The notes: generated by a model not told the origin, from the sequence alone. DNA of 64,000 bases from Bifidobacterium breve (GCA_945878865.1 CAMCUD010000008.1:62001-126000), one strand, 5' to 3'; positions 51,091 through 59,757 are shown, counted from the first letter of the stretch. A program made the numbers and translations.

Positions 51091-52748
51091 TCGGTCTGAT
51101 CGCCGTCGCGACCCTCGCGGTCGCGGCGATCGCCTCGCTGGTCTGGGCGCTCTCGGGCTGGCGGCGGGCGGATGTCCACGCGCGCGAGATGCTGCTCGGC
51201 GAGCGCGAGGCCGACCTGCAGTCGGCGCGCTACGAGGCCGCGCTCCAGCGCGACCGCGTCGAGGTGCTGCACCACGCCGCCGACCGCCTCACCGGCCGGC
51301 TCGACGACCAGAAGCTCGCCACCACGATCCTCGAGCTGCTTATCGACGCGCTGCGCGCTCCGGCGGGCACGCTGCACCTCGTGCGTGAGGGCGACGTCGC
51401 CTCCCCCGCCGTCGCGGCGCGCGGGCTGACCGCCGGCGCGCTGCCCACGGTCCGCCAGGGCGAGGGCACCGCCGGGCGCGCATGGCGCGACGGGCGCGCG
51501 GCGACCGGCGCGACGGGCACGAAGGTCGACGGCGACGGCGGCGCGACGTTCACCGACGAGGTCGCCCTGCCACTGCGCCACGGCGACATCACCCTCGGGG
51601 TCGCCCGCATCTACCTCTCCGACGGCCGCGGCGTCGCGGCCGGCCAGCTGCAGACCGCCGAGCGGATCGCCGCACTCGCCGCGCTCGCGCTCGCCCATCG
51701 CGAGCTGCGGGCGGCCGCGCTGCACGCCACGCGGGTCAACAGCGCGATGCTCGACGCGACGCCGGACGCGCTGGCGCTCCTGCACCGCGACGGCCAGGTC
51801 ATCGTCGAGAACGAGCCGATGCGCGAGCTGCGCGCCGCCGGGGTCACGCTCGTCGCCGACCCGCACGCCGACGGCGAGCAGCGCGACGAGCTGCCGAACC
51901 CCACGGGCGACGGGATGCTCCTGCGCTTCAGCACGCCCGTGCAGGACGAAACGGGGAGCCCGCTCGGGCGCATCGTCGTGCTGCGCGACATCACGGGCGA
52001 GCGCGAGTCCGAGCGGTTGAAGGACGAGTTCTTCGCGCTTGTCAGCCACGAGCTGCGCACCCCGCTGACGTCGATCATCGGCTACCTCGACCTCGTCCTC
52101 GACGACGGCGAGGGTCTCGACGCCGACACCCAGCGCTTCCTCGAGGTCGTCCAGCGCAACGCGCGGCGCCTGCTGCGCCTCGTCGGCGACCTCCTGTTCG
52201 TCGCCCAGGTCGAGGCGCGGCAGCTCTCGCTCGAGCAGACCCAGGTCGACCTCGGCCAGATCGCCGCCGAGGCTGTCGAGGCCGCCCGGCCCCGCGCGGA
52301 GAACAACGGGGTCGAGCTCATCCTCAGCGCCGAGCCGGCGCGGCCGCTGACCGGCGACCGCGACCGGTTCGGCCAGATGCTCGACAACCTCATCGGCAAC
52401 GCGGTGAAGTTCTCGCCCGACGGCGGCCGCGTGGAGGTCTACCTCTCCGACGAGGGCGGCGACGCGATCCTCGAGGTCCGCGACACCGGCATGGGCATTC
52501 CGCCGGAGGATCTCGGGCGCCTGTTCGAGCGGTTCTTCCGCAGCTCGGACGCGACGCGCCGAGCGGTCCCCGGCGTCGGCCTGGGGCTCACGATCGTCAA
52601 GGCGATCGTCGACGCCCACCACGGCGAGATCGAGGTCACCTCCGACCCGCGCCACGGCACGACGTTCCGGATCACGCTGCCGTACCGGAGCCGGCCGGAG
52701 CTCGATCTCGACAGCGATCCGCCGCAGCCGCTCGAGCTGCCGCGCTGA
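51075..52748 (+). CDS. GAF/PAS sensor histidine kinase
   Basis: A 557-residue membrane histidine kinase. It has one transmembrane helix (residues 5-27), a coiled coil, a GAF-like domain (about 65-215) and a PAS-like domain (about 220-310). HisKA follows, with phosphoacceptor His325 in FFALVSHELRTPLTSIIGYLDLV. HATPase_c has N-box MLDNLIGNAVKFSPDGG, G1 DTGMGIPPEDLGRLFERFFR and G2 GVGLGLTIVKAIVDAHHG. A GGAGG site lies 5 nt before the ATG. Co-transcription with the sugar transferase suggests control of exopolysaccharide or surface stress. The convergent response regulator 6 nt away is the probable partner. Confidence 0.92.
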   Translation: MEGELIGLIAVATLAVAAIASLVWALSGWRRADVHAREMLLGEREADLQSARYEAALQRDRVEVLHHAADRLTGRLDDQKLATTILELLIDALRAPAGTLHLVREGDVASPAVAARGLTAGALPTVRQGEGTAGRAWRDGRAATGATGTKVDGDGGATFTDEVALPLRHGDITLGVARIYLSDGRGVAAGQLQTAERIAALAALALAHRELRAAALHATRVNSAMLDATPDALALLHRDGQVIVENEPMRELRAAGVTLVADPHADGEQRDELPNPTGDGMLLRFSTPVQDETGSPLGRIVVLRDITGERESERLKDEFFALVSHELRTPLTSIIGYLDLVLDDGEGLDADTQRFLEVVQRNARRLLRLVGDLLFVAQVEARQLSLEQTQVDLGQIAAEAVEAARPRAENNGVELILSAEPARPLTGDRDRFGQMLDNLIGNAVKFSPDGGRVEVYLSDEGGDAILEVRDTGMGIPPEDLGRLFERFFRSSDATRRAVPGVGLGLTIVKAIVDAHHGEIEVTSDPRHGTTFRITLPYRSRPELDLDSDPPQPLELPR

Positions 52749-52754
52749 CCGCGC

Positions 52755-53450
52755 TCAGGCCGGCCGGTACCGGTACCCGAACCCGCGCACGGTCTCGATC
52801 GGGACCGTCTCCCCGTCGGTGAGCGCGCTCTCGAGCTTGCGGCGCAGGTAGCCGACGTAGAGCTTGACCTGGTCGGGCGCGACGGCGGTGCTGTCGCCCC
52901 ACACGAGATCGAGCAGCTGGTCGCGGCTGAGCACCTGGTCGGGGTTGCGCACGAACGCGAGCAGGAGGCGGAACTCCAGGGGCGTGAGCTGCACCGTCGT
53001 CCCGTGCACGGCGACCGACGCGTTCGCGACGTCGACGGTGAGCAGGTCGTCCTCGTAGGTCTCGCGCTCGGGGGGACGCTGCGCGACGGCCCGGCGCAGC
53101 AGCGCGTTGATGCGCGCCAGCAGCTCCTGCCGGCCGAAGGGCTTCGTGACGTAGTCGTCGGCGCCGCCCTGCAGCCCGCGGACCTTCTCGAGCTCCGCGT
53201 TGGCGGCGGTGAGCATGACGACCGGGACGTCGGTCAGGTCGCGGACGCGTTCGAGCGTCTGCCAGCCGTCCATGTCGGGCATCGTGACGTCGAGCAGGAT
53301 GATGTCCGGCCGCGCGTCGTAGAGGATGCGCAGCGCCTCGCGGCCGTCACGCGCCTCGCGGACGAGACAGCCGGCCCGCTCGAGCATCTCCCGCAGCAGA
53401 CCACGAACATCGGGGTCGTCGTCGACGACGAGCACGCGGGCATCCTTCAT
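52755..53450 (-). CDS. OmpR/PhoB-family response regulator
   Basis: A 231-residue two-component regulator. The receiver has acidic pocket VVDDDPD (residues 8-14), phosphoacceptor Asp54 in ILLDVTMPDMDGW, Thr in VVMLTAAN and Lys in VTKPFG. The winged-helix DNA-binding domain (about 130-230) has VQLTPLEFRLLLAFVRNPDQVLSRDQLLDLVWG in segments and VKLYVGYLRRKLE, ending VRGFGYRYRPA. TATGAA lies 6 nt before the ATG (leaderless pattern). It is convergent with the histidine kinase, an unusual but workable pair arrangement. Confidence 0.94.
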   Translation of the reverse strand: MKDARVLVVDDDPDVRGLLREMLERAGCLVREARDGREALRILYDARPDIILLDVTMPDMDGWQTLERVRDLTDVPVVMLTAANAELEKVRGLQGGADDYVTKPFGRQELLARINALLRRAVAQRPPERETYEDDLLTVDVANASVAVHGTTVQLTPLEFRLLLAFVRNPDQVLSRDQLLDLVWGDSTAVAPDQVKLYVGYLRRKLESALTDGETVPIETVRGFGYRYRPA

Positions 53451-53511
53451 ACGCGGTTCATACCAGGTGGCTCCGTCGGTCACGCCACGCCGGGGAACGC
53501 TGTCGGACACC

Positions 53512-53886
53512 ATGGCCCGGATCTCCGTGAGCGAACCTCATCTCGAGACGCGCGAGCTGCTCAGGCGGCTCGTCGTGCGGCTCGGGCACGAGCTGGTCGA
53601 CGCCGACGCGGACGTCATTCTCGTCGAGGACGTCGAGGACGGGCCGGGCGCGGTGGGGCTCGCGCGCCAGGCCTCCCCGGACGCCCGCGTGATCGTCTGC
53701 TCGATCCTCCAGCACGACCGGGCCGCGCTCGATGCCGTCGGCGCGGATGCGTTCCTGCTCAAGCCGCTCGGCCTGGCCGAGCTGCGATCGGCGATCGACG
53801 ACGTTCAGGCCTGCGACCAGCTGGCCGGCGGCGCGGCGAGCATCTCGCGCAGCCTCCCGGGCGCCAGCGGCCGCGCGAAGTGGTAG
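53512..53886 (+). CDS. Stand-alone degenerate receiver-like protein
   Basis: A 124-residue frame with a CheY-like strand/helix pattern. MARISVSEPHLETRELLRRLV corresponds to beta1/alpha1, ADVILVEDVED to beta3, ARVIVCSIL to beta4, and AFLLKPLGLAELRSAI to beta5/alpha5 with the conserved Lys-Pro. The N-terminal acidic pair is absent and the phosphoacceptor region reads ED, so normal phosphorylation is doubtful. The gene is divergent from the response regulator, and its last 82 nt overlap the convergent GGDEF/EAL gene. No ribosome site is evident. It may be an atypical signalling partner or a decaying gene. Confidence 0.58.
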   Translation: MARISVSEPHLETRELLRRLVVRLGHELVDADADVILVEDVEDGPGAVGLARQASPDARVIVCSILQHDRAALDAVGADAFLLKPLGLAELRSAIDDVQACDQLAGGAASISRSLPGASGRAKW

Positions 53887-55217
53887 CCCTGCCCCTGCGC
53901 GCAGCGCAGCGCTGAAAGCCGCCGCAGCTGACGCGAGCTCTCCACGCCCTCGGCGACCACGGTCAGGCCGAGCGCCGTCGCCATGTGGATGATCGCGGCG
54001 ACCAGGAGCGCGTCCTCGCCCTCGTCGGCCAGGCCGAGGGACGCGACGAACGACCGGTCGACCTTGATCGCGTCGAACCGCAGGCGCTTGAGCTGCGCCA
54101 GCGACGCGTACCCGGTGCCGAAATCGTCGAGGACGAGTCGCACGCCGAGCGCGCGCAGCTGCGCGAGGCCCTCCTCGGCAGCCTCCTCGTGTCCCTCGTC
54201 CACGAGCGCGCTCTCGGTGATCTCCAGCGCGAGCAGGTGCGGCGGCAGGCCGGTCTCCTCCAGCACCTCCGTCACGGTCGCGATGAGCGTGTCCGGGCGG
54301 CTGAGCTGGCGCGCCGAGAGGTTGACCGCGAGCTCGAGCTCGCGGGTCGAGGGGTCCTCGGCCCGCAGCGCCGCGACCTCCGCGGCCGCGTGCCGGAGCA
54401 CCCACGCGCCCACCCGCCGGATGAGCCCGGACTCCTCGGCGATGTCGACGAACTGGTCCGGGCCGACGAGGCCGAGCCGCGGATGGTCCCAGCGCACGAG
54501 CGCCTCGACGCCGACGATCCGCCCTTCGCGCAGGCCGATAATCGGCTGGTACTCCAGGCGGAGCTCGTCGCGCTCGACGGCGGTGCGCAGCTCGTTCTCG
54601 ATCTGGAGCCGGTCGACGAGCCGCGAGCGCATCTCGGCGTCGAAGATCTCGTGGCGCATCCCGCCCCGCCGCTTGGCGCGGTCGAGCGCGCTGTTCGCGT
54701 CGGCGAGGAGGTCGCCGGGGCGGCGGTGGCCGTCGTGGGCGAGGGCGACGCCCGCGCTGACGCTCAAGACGAACTCCCGGTCGCCCGTGCTCATCGGCTC
54801 GTCGAGTGCGGTCAGCAGCCGCGTCGCGACGTCGTGGACCGCGCGCTCGGACTCCAGCTGGACGCAGAGGACGGCGAACTCGTCGGCCCCCACCCGGGCG
54901 AGCGTGTCGCCTGGGCGCAGGACCGCCCGCAGCCGACGGGAGAGCTCGACAAGCGCCGCGTCGCCGCCCTCGCTGCCGAGCCAGTCGTTCAGGCGCCCGA
55001 ACCGGTCGACGTCGATCTGGATGACGGCGGTCACCGACGGGTGGCGCAGCGCCATCGCCAGGGCGTGGTCGAGGCGGTCGAGCAGCAGCTCGCGGTTCGG
55101 CAGGCCCGTCAGCGGGTCGTACATACCCTGCCGGTGCAGGGCCCGTTCGAGGTCGGCGATCCGCCGTTCGCGGGCGCGCAGCGCAGCGCGCAGGAGCTGG
55201 AGCTCGTCCTCGGTCAC
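53805..55217 (-). CDS. GGDEF/EAL protein, probable c-di-GMP phosphodiesterase
   Basis: A 470-residue cytosolic protein. An N-terminal coiled coil (TEDELQLLRAALRARERRIADLERAL in part) precedes a GGDEF domain whose motif is GADEF (RVGADEFAVLC), probably weakened for cyclase activity. The EAL domain (about 220-465) is complete: VGVEALVRWDHP, AVNLSARQLS, LEITESALV, LDDFGTGYASL, IKVDRSFV, VAEGVES and GQGYHFARPL. It is therefore likely to hydrolyse c-di-GMP. The start is GTG 55217, where the conserved part begins; ATG 55298 would add 27 disordered residues. Neighbours are the receiver-like gene and LOG. Confidence 0.9.
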   Translation of the reverse strand: MTEDELQLLRAALRARERRIADLERALHRQGMYDPLTGLPNRELLLDRLDHALAMALRHPSVTAVIQIDVDRFGRLNDWLGSEGGDAALVELSRRLRAVLRPGDTLARVGADEFAVLCVQLESERAVHDVATRLLTALDEPMSTGDREFVLSVSAGVALAHDGHRRPGDLLADANSALDRAKRRGGMRHEIFDAEMRSRLVDRLQIENELRTAVERDELRLEYQPIIGLREGRIVGVEALVRWDHPRLGLVGPDQFVDIAEESGLIRRVGAWVLRHAAAEVAALRAEDPSTRELELAVNLSARQLSRPDTLIATVTEVLEETGLPPHLLALEITESALVDEGHEEAAEEGLAQLRALGVRLVLDDFGTGYASLAQLKRLRFDAIKVDRSFVASLGLADEGEDALLVAAIIHMATALGLTVVAEGVESSRQLRRLSALRCAQGQGYHFARPLAPGRLREMLAAPPASWSQA

Positions 55218-55248
55218 CGGCCGCTCACTCCGCGGCCAGGCACGATCG

Positions 55249-55268
55249 GCTCGCCCGGAGGGGCGAGC
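55249..55268 (-). other. Perfect 8-bp hairpin just upstream of the GGDEF/EAL start
   Basis: GCTCGCCC-GGAG-GGGCGAGC lies 31 nt before GTG 55217. It could affect translation of the leader, or could lie in a longer N-terminus if ATG 55298 is used. Confidence 0.5.
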
Positions 55269-55358
55269 GGAGCAGGCGGCGACGGCGGTCCCATCCATGG
55301 CACACAGCCACGGTTCGCCGCCATCCCCGCCAACCCTGCGAAATCCCGCGTGCGCTCG

Positions 55359-55381
55359 GACACACGGGTTCGTGGTGTGTC
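55359..55381 (-). terminator. Hairpin at the end of the LOG gene
   Basis: 7-bp perfect arms GACACAC/GTGTGTC with a 9-nt loop, overlapping the LOG stop codon. Confidence 0.55.
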
Positions 55382-56105
55382 AGGTTGTCTCGGCTATCTG
55401 CTGGCGCTCGACCGCAGAGCAGACGATCTCGCAGGCCTGATCGAGGTCGTCGGTGACGATGACCCGGTCGAGATCCCGCTCGGAGATCCGGTGGTAGCCG
55501 ACGAGCTCGCGGCGCATCCAGTGCACGAGCCCGCCCCAGTGCGACGCGCCGACGAGGACGACCGGGAAGTCCTTGATCTTGCCGGTCTGGATGAGCGTGA
55601 GGCACTCGAAGAGCTCGTCGAGCGTGCCGTAGCCGCCCGGGAGCGCGAGGTACGCGCTGGCGTACCGCACGAACATGACCTTGCGGCAGAAGAAGTAGTG
55701 GAAGTGGACCTCGAGATCGACGAAGCGGTTGACGCGCTCCTCGGCCGGCAGATCGATCGTCAGCCCCACCGAGAGCGCGCCGACCTCCCGCGCGCCCTTG
55801 TTCGCCGCCTCCATCGCGCCGGGACCGCCGCCGGTGATGACCGCCAGGCCGGCCTCGCCGAGCTTGCGCCCCAGCTCGACGCCGGCGCGGTACTCGGGAT
55901 GGTCGGCGGGGGTCCGCGCCGAGCCGAACACCGAGGCGGCCGGGCTGACGTGGCGCAGCGCCTCGAAGCCGTGGCGCAACTCGGCCTGCATCCGGTCGAC
56001 GCGCTGGTCATCCGTCAGCTCGCTGATGACGCGCAGCTCTTCCGCGCGGATGACCTCCTCGTCGGGGGTCTTGGGGTGGCGGGGCGGTTGCGGGTCGGCA
56101 GCCAT
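55380..56105 (-). CDS. LOG-family protein (cytokinin riboside phosphoribohydrolase-like)
   Basis: A 241-residue Rossmann-fold enzyme of the TIGR00730/LOG family. It has SVFGSARTP, AVITGGGPGAMEAANKGA, and the family signature PGGYGTLDE at residues 156-164 with the catalytic Arg/Glu set (FFCRKVMFVRYASAYLALPGG in part). Members cleave the N-glycosidic bond of nucleoside monophosphates such as AMP or cytokinin nucleotides. It lies 3 nt downstream of the M20 peptidase gene, so they form an operon. Confidence 0.92.
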   Translation of the reverse strand: MAADPQPPRHPKTPDEEVIRAEELRVISELTDDQRVDRMQAELRHGFEALRHVSPAASVFGSARTPADHPEYRAGVELGRKLGEAGLAVITGGGPGAMEAANKGAREVGALSVGLTIDLPAEERVNRFVDLEVHFHYFFCRKVMFVRYASAYLALPGGYGTLDELFECLTLIQTGKIKDFPVVLVGASHWGGLVHWMRRELVGYHRISERDLDRVIVTDDLDQACEIVCSAVERQQIAETT

Positions 56106-56108
56106 CGG

Positions 56109-57239
56109 TCAGCCGCCCAGCGCCGCGTCGGCGATGGCGAGCGCGACGCCGGCGCGCTCGGGCAGTGACGAGGCCAGGACGTGCTCGTGCGGCGCGTGCG
56201 CGCCGCCGCCGCGCGGGCCGAGCCCGTCGACGGTCTGGCCGATGCTCGCGGCGAAGTGGCTGGCGTCGCTTGCCCCGCCACGCTCGGCGGCGACGATCGG
56301 CCGGCCCAGCCGCTCAGCCGCGCGGGCGAGCAGCGGCGCGGCGGCCTCCCGCGCGTCCATGCCGGGCCAGCGGCGCAGGATCTCCGCCTCGAGCGTCGCC
56401 CCGCCGACCTCCGCCGGGACCGTGTCGACCACGCCCTCGATCGCGTCGAGGTGGTCCGCGCGCAGGTCGCAGATGAGCTCGCCGGCCGCGGGGACGACGT
56501 TGAACGCGTCGCCGCTGCGCAGGATCGTCGGGACGGCGGTGAGCCGGTCGGGACCCTGCGGGGCGTGATTGGCCGCCACGGCCTGCGCCGCCGCGGCGAG
56601 CGCCAGCAGCGCGTTGCGCCCGTCGTCCGGCGACGCCCCCGAGTGGGCGGACTTCCCGTGGGCGCGCACCCGCACCGTCCCGGCCGCCTTGCGGCGGACG
56701 ATGACGGCGTCGTCGCCGTTGGCGTCGTGCTCGCCGGCTTCGAAGCAGAGGCACGCGTCGTAGCCGGTGAAGCGCGCGGTGTGCGTGAACGGCTGCGTCC
56801 GCCATTCCTCGTCGACGACGAGCAGCAGGTCCGCCGCGGCGAACTCCGCGCGGCGCTCGAGCAGCGCGCGCTGCAGCCCCAGCGCGAGAACGACGCCGCC
56901 CTTCATGTCGACGGTGCCCGAGCCGTTGAGGCGATCACCGGCGACCTCGAGCGTCCGGTGGTGCTCGTGGCCGATCACGGTGTCGAGGTGGCCGAGCAGC
57001 AGCAGCCGCCGCGCGCCGGTGCCCGGGAGTCGCAGAAGCAGGTCGGGGGCGTGGCGCGGGGTCGAGCACGGCAGCCGTACGACCTCGGCCTCGGTCGGCG
57101 CCAGCGCGGCCGCGATCGCGATCGCCTCCTCCGCCCCGGGCACGTCGCCCGACGGCGACGACACGCCGACGAGCGCCTCGAGGTCGCGGAAGGCGCGCTG
57201 GGCAATCCTGGCGCTCTGCTGTTCGATCCACTGGGACAC
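56109..57239 (-). CDS. M20-family metallopeptidase
   Basis: A 376-residue di-zinc hydrolase (ArgE/DapE/CPG2 group). Metal ligands are His84 and the catalytic Asp86 (LLGHLDTV), bridging Asp111 (GTVDMKGG), the catalytic Glu pair in VVDEEWRTQ, Glu in FEAGEHDA and the last His in HAPHEHV. The dimerisation domain has VRAHGKSAHSGASPDDGRNAL in part. It removes N-acyl or glutamyl groups from small peptides or amino acids; the substrate is unknown. GTG 57239 is supported by GAAGGGG about 6-12 nt upstream. Confidence 0.9.
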   Translation of the reverse strand: MSQWIEQQSARIAQRAFRDLEALVGVSSPSGDVPGAEEAIAIAAALAPTEAEVVRLPCSTPRHAPDLLLRLPGTGARRLLLLGHLDTVIGHEHHRTLEVAGDRLNGSGTVDMKGGVVLALGLQRALLERRAEFAAADLLLVVDEEWRTQPFTHTARFTGYDACLCFEAGEHDANGDDAVIVRRKAAGTVRVRAHGKSAHSGASPDDGRNALLALAAAAQAVAANHAPQGPDRLTAVPTILRSGDAFNVVPAAGELICDLRADHLDAIEGVVDTVPAEVGGATLEAEILRRWPGMDAREAAAPLLARAAERLGRPIVAAERGGASDASHFAASIGQTVDGLGPRGGGAHAPHEHVLASSLPERAGVALAIADAALGG

Positions 57240-57253
57240 GACCACCCCTTCTA

Positions 57254-57273
57254 TCGCACACGGTGTGTTGCGA
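57254..57273. promoter_or_regulatory. Inverted repeat in the M20/peroxiredoxin divergent promoter
   Basis: TCGCA-N10-TGCGA enclosing the 11-bp near-palindrome CACACGGTGTG. It sits between the two starts and could be a redox-regulator site. Confidence 0.35.
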
Positions 57274-57312
57274 GGTGAACCGAAGGCCCCGGGGAAGCCG
57301 TATGGTGGAGCG

Positions 57313-57792
57313 ATGCCACGCGCGCCACAGATCGGCGATCCCGCCCCTGACTTCGAGCTGGAGGGCACGGAAGGCACCTTCCGGCTCTCCGAGCACCGCG
57401 GCCGGCCCGTCGTGCTCCTCTTCTATCCCGGCGACGAGACGCCGGTGTGCACCAAGCAGTTCTGCTCCTACCGCGACCGCGGCGCGGAGCTCTCCGCGCT
57501 CGACGCCGTCGTCGTCGGGATCTCCGCGCAGGATGTGCGCTCCCACCAGAAGTTCAAGGAGCACCACAACCTCAACGTGCCGCTGCTCGCCGACACCGAG
57601 CGCACCGTGGCGCAGTCCTACGGCGTGAGCGCGCCGGTGATGGGCACGCGCCGCGCGGTGATCGTGGTCGACGCCGAGGGCAAGATCGCTCACCGCAAGG
57701 TGCACGTGCTCGGCCTCTCGTTCGCGACGGTCGACGAGATCTCGAAGGTCCTCGCGGACCTTCCCGCGCGCGACACCGTCTCGTCCCGCTGA
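57313..57792 (+). CDS. bcp: Thiol peroxidase of the PrxQ/Bcp type
   Basis: A 159-residue thioredoxin-fold peroxiredoxin reducing hydroperoxides. The peroxidatic Cys46 is in TPVCTKQFC with resolving Cys51 four residues on, the alpha2-type PrxQ arrangement. Arg in MGTRRAVIVV and Thr43 complete the active site. TATGGT lies 6 nt before the ATG (leaderless pattern). A TetR regulator follows after 15 nt and may be co-transcribed. Confidence 0.93.
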   Translation: MPRAPQIGDPAPDFELEGTEGTFRLSEHRGRPVVLLFYPGDETPVCTKQFCSYRDRGAELSALDAVVVGISAQDVRSHQKFKEHHNLNVPLLADTERTVAQSYGVSAPVMGTRRAVIVVDAEGKIAHRKVHVLGLSFATVDEISKVLADLPARDTVSSR

Positions 57793-57807
57793 TATCCGTT
57801 CGCGCCG

Positions 57808-58374
57808 ATGGCGCGACTCGCTCCTCCGCGCGAACGGATCCTCGCCGCGGCCGACCGGCTGTTCACCGCCCACGGCATTCGCGCCGTGGGGATCGACGCA
57901 ATCCTGCGCGAGTCCGGCTGCGCGAAGGCGACGCTGTACGTCCATTTCCACAGCAAGGACGGGCTCATCGCCGCGTATCTCGCCGGGCGCGCCGCGCGAT
58001 TTCGCGAGCGTCTGGGCCAGGATCTGCGCGCGGTGGCCGATCCGCGCGAGCGGCCGGGGGCGTTCTTCGACGTCCTCGGCGCGCTCGCGCGGGAAACGAA
58101 GACGTGGCGTGGCGACGCCCTGCTGGGCGCCGCGGTCGAGGGGTGCGTGAGCGAACCCGCCCAGGCGGAAGTGCTCGTCGAGCATCGCCAGTGGCTGGGG
58201 GTCCTGCTCGAAGCGCTGGCCCGCGAGGCCGGTGCAGGCGACCCGGAGATCGCCGGGCGCGAGCTTCTCCTGCTCCATGACGGCGTCATGGCGCAGGCGT
58301 TTTATGGCAACGGCGCACTGGCGGCGGCGGAGGCCAAAACCGCCGTTTCGCGGCTTCTCTCACCCTCGACTTGA
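57808..58374 (+). CDS. TetR-family transcriptional regulator
   Basis: A 188-residue repressor-type protein. The N-terminal HTH is RERILAAADRLFTAHGIRAVGIDAILRESGCAKATLYVHFHSKDGLIAAYL in segments. The C-terminal helical domain has TKTWRGDALLGAAVEGC and LLLHDGVMAQAFYGNGA, similar to the YcdC/TetR_C_33-like group. The ligand is unknown. It lies downstream of the peroxiredoxin gene and may sense an oxidised lipid or electrophile, which is inference. Its stop codon lies inside the terminator hairpin. Confidence 0.9.
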   Translation: MARLAPPRERILAAADRLFTAHGIRAVGIDAILRESGCAKATLYVHFHSKDGLIAAYLAGRAARFRERLGQDLRAVADPRERPGAFFDVLGALARETKTWRGDALLGAAVEGCVSEPAQAEVLVEHRQWLGVLLEALAREAGAGDPEIAGRELLLLHDGVMAQAFYGNGALAAAEAKTAVSRLLSPST

Positions 58375-58381
58375 GGGTGAG
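58359..58381 (+). terminator. Terminator at the end of the TetR gene
   Basis: A perfect 9-bp stem CTCACCCTC/GAGGGTGAG with a 5-nt loop that contains part of the stop codon, followed by CCTTCCCCT. Confidence 0.8.
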
Positions 58382-58440
58382 CCTTCCCCTCGCGGGGGCA
58401 CGTTTTCCCTGCATGTGCAGGAGAACGTTCCCCACAACGA

Positions 58441-58466
58441 CCGAGGGCGCCCGCAGGCGCCCTCGG
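58441..58466 (-). terminator. Terminator of the Rieske-suf operon
   Basis: A perfect 11-bp stem CCGAGGGCGCC/GGCGCCCTCGG with a CGCA loop lies 23 nt past the sufD stop codon. On the minus strand it is followed by TCGTTGT. Confidence 0.85.
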
Positions 58467-58488
58467 AACAGCGTTATGGAACCTCGGG

Positions 58489-59757
58489 CTAGCCGAGAAC
58501 CGCTTCGAGCCGGCGATCGAGCGCGGCACCGACGGCCTCGCGCACCGGCCCCTCCTCGAAGCGCTCCACCGTCGCCTGCAGGAAGCCCTCGATGACGAGG
58601 CGCTTGGCCTGGGCCTCCGGGAGGCCGTGGCTGCGCAGGTAGTAGAGCTGCTCGGGGTCGAGCTGCGCGATCGCCGCCGCGTGCGTGCAACGCACGTCGT
58701 TGGCGAGGATCTCCAGGCCCGGGATCGCGTCCGCGTGGGCCTTCTTGGAGAGGAGGAGGTTGCGCGACTCCTGGAACGCGTCGATCTGCTGTGCGCCCGG
58801 ATCGACCTTGATCATCCCCGACCACACGGTCTGGGAGCGCTCGGCGAGGATCCCGCGGAACGCCAGATCACTGTTCGTGCGCGGCGCCGCGTGCTCCTGC
58901 GTCGTCGCGTAGTCCAGGTGCTGCTTGCCGTTCGTGGCGTACGCGCCGGTGACCCGCCCCTCGGCGCCCTCGCCGGCGAGGTTCGTCTCCACGGCGACGC
59001 GGCCGTTGGCCGAGCCGAAGCCCAGGAGGATCCAGTCGAGCGTGCCGTCGCGCTGGACGACCGCGCGCTGGCTGCCGAACACCCACGTCCTCCCGGAGAG
59101 GTTCTGGGCGCCGACGTAGCGCAGGGACGCGCCCTGGCCCACGGACAGCTCGGCGACGGTGGTCACGAGGCCCTCCTGCTCGGCGTCCGCCGACAGGTGC
59201 TGCTCCCAGACCTCGGCCTGCGCGCCGTCCTCCAGGACGACGAGCGTGCGCCAGTGCGCCGCGGTGCCCGCGCCCGCATGAACGGCGGTGACGACGATCG
59301 GCGCCTCCACGGTCACGCCGCGCGGGACGTAGACGAACGCGCCGCCGGTCCAGCCGGCCTCGTTGCGCGCGACGAACGGGTCCTCGGCCGAGACGATCGA
59401 GCCGAAGTGCTCCTCGAGCACCTCGGGATGCGAGATCGCGGCCTCGGAGAGCGGGAGCACCAGCGGGCCCTCGGAGTCGAGCTCCGGGCCGGGCGCGAAC
59501 GTCGCGTCGACCTGGTCGAGCCGGACCGCGCCCTCGGGCGCCTCCAGGACTGGATCGACCGAGCGCGCGAGCGCGAGGTCCCCCGCCCCCGCCGCCGGGA
59601 AGGCGTCGAGGTCGAGCCCCTTGAGCGACGTGAACTCCCAGCCGGGCTGGCCCCGGAAGGACGGCAGCTCCAGCGAGCCCACGAGCTCTCCGGCGCGGGC
59701 CCGGCGCTCCGCGAGGAAGCCGGGCTCCGACGTCGTGTCAGCAGACAGCGTGGTCAT
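58489..59757 (-). CDS. sufD: Fe-S cluster assembly scaffold SufD
   Basis: A 422-residue scaffold partner of SufB. N-terminal helices ([16 protein letters not shown]) precede the right-handed beta-helix of the SUF family: [64 protein letters not shown] and [25 protein letters not shown] in segments. The conserved C-terminal helices carry [37 protein letters not shown] in part. Its ATG overlaps the sufB stop (ATGA). It is last in the operon and is followed directly by a terminator. Confidence 0.93.
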   Translation of the reverse strand: MTTLSADTTSEPGFLAERRARAGELVGSLELPSFRGQPGWEFTSLKGLDLDAFPAAGAGDLALARSVDPVLEAPEGAVRLDQVDATFAPGPELDSEGPLVLPLSEAAISHPEVLEEHFGSIVSAEDPFVARNEAGWTGGAFVYVPRGVTVEAPIVVTAVHAGAGTAAHWRTLVVLEDGAQAEVWEQHLSADAEQEGLVTTVAELSVGQGASLRYVGAQNLSGRTWVFGSQRAVVQRDGTLDWILLGFGSANGRVAVETNLAGEGAEGRVTGAYATNGKQHLDYATTQEHAAPRTNSDLAFRGILAERSQTVWSGMIKVDPGAQQIDAFQESRNLLLSKKAHADAIPGLEILANDVRCTHAAAIAQLDPEQLYYLRSHGLPEAQAKRLVIEGFLQATVERFEEGPVREAVGAALDRRLEAVLG

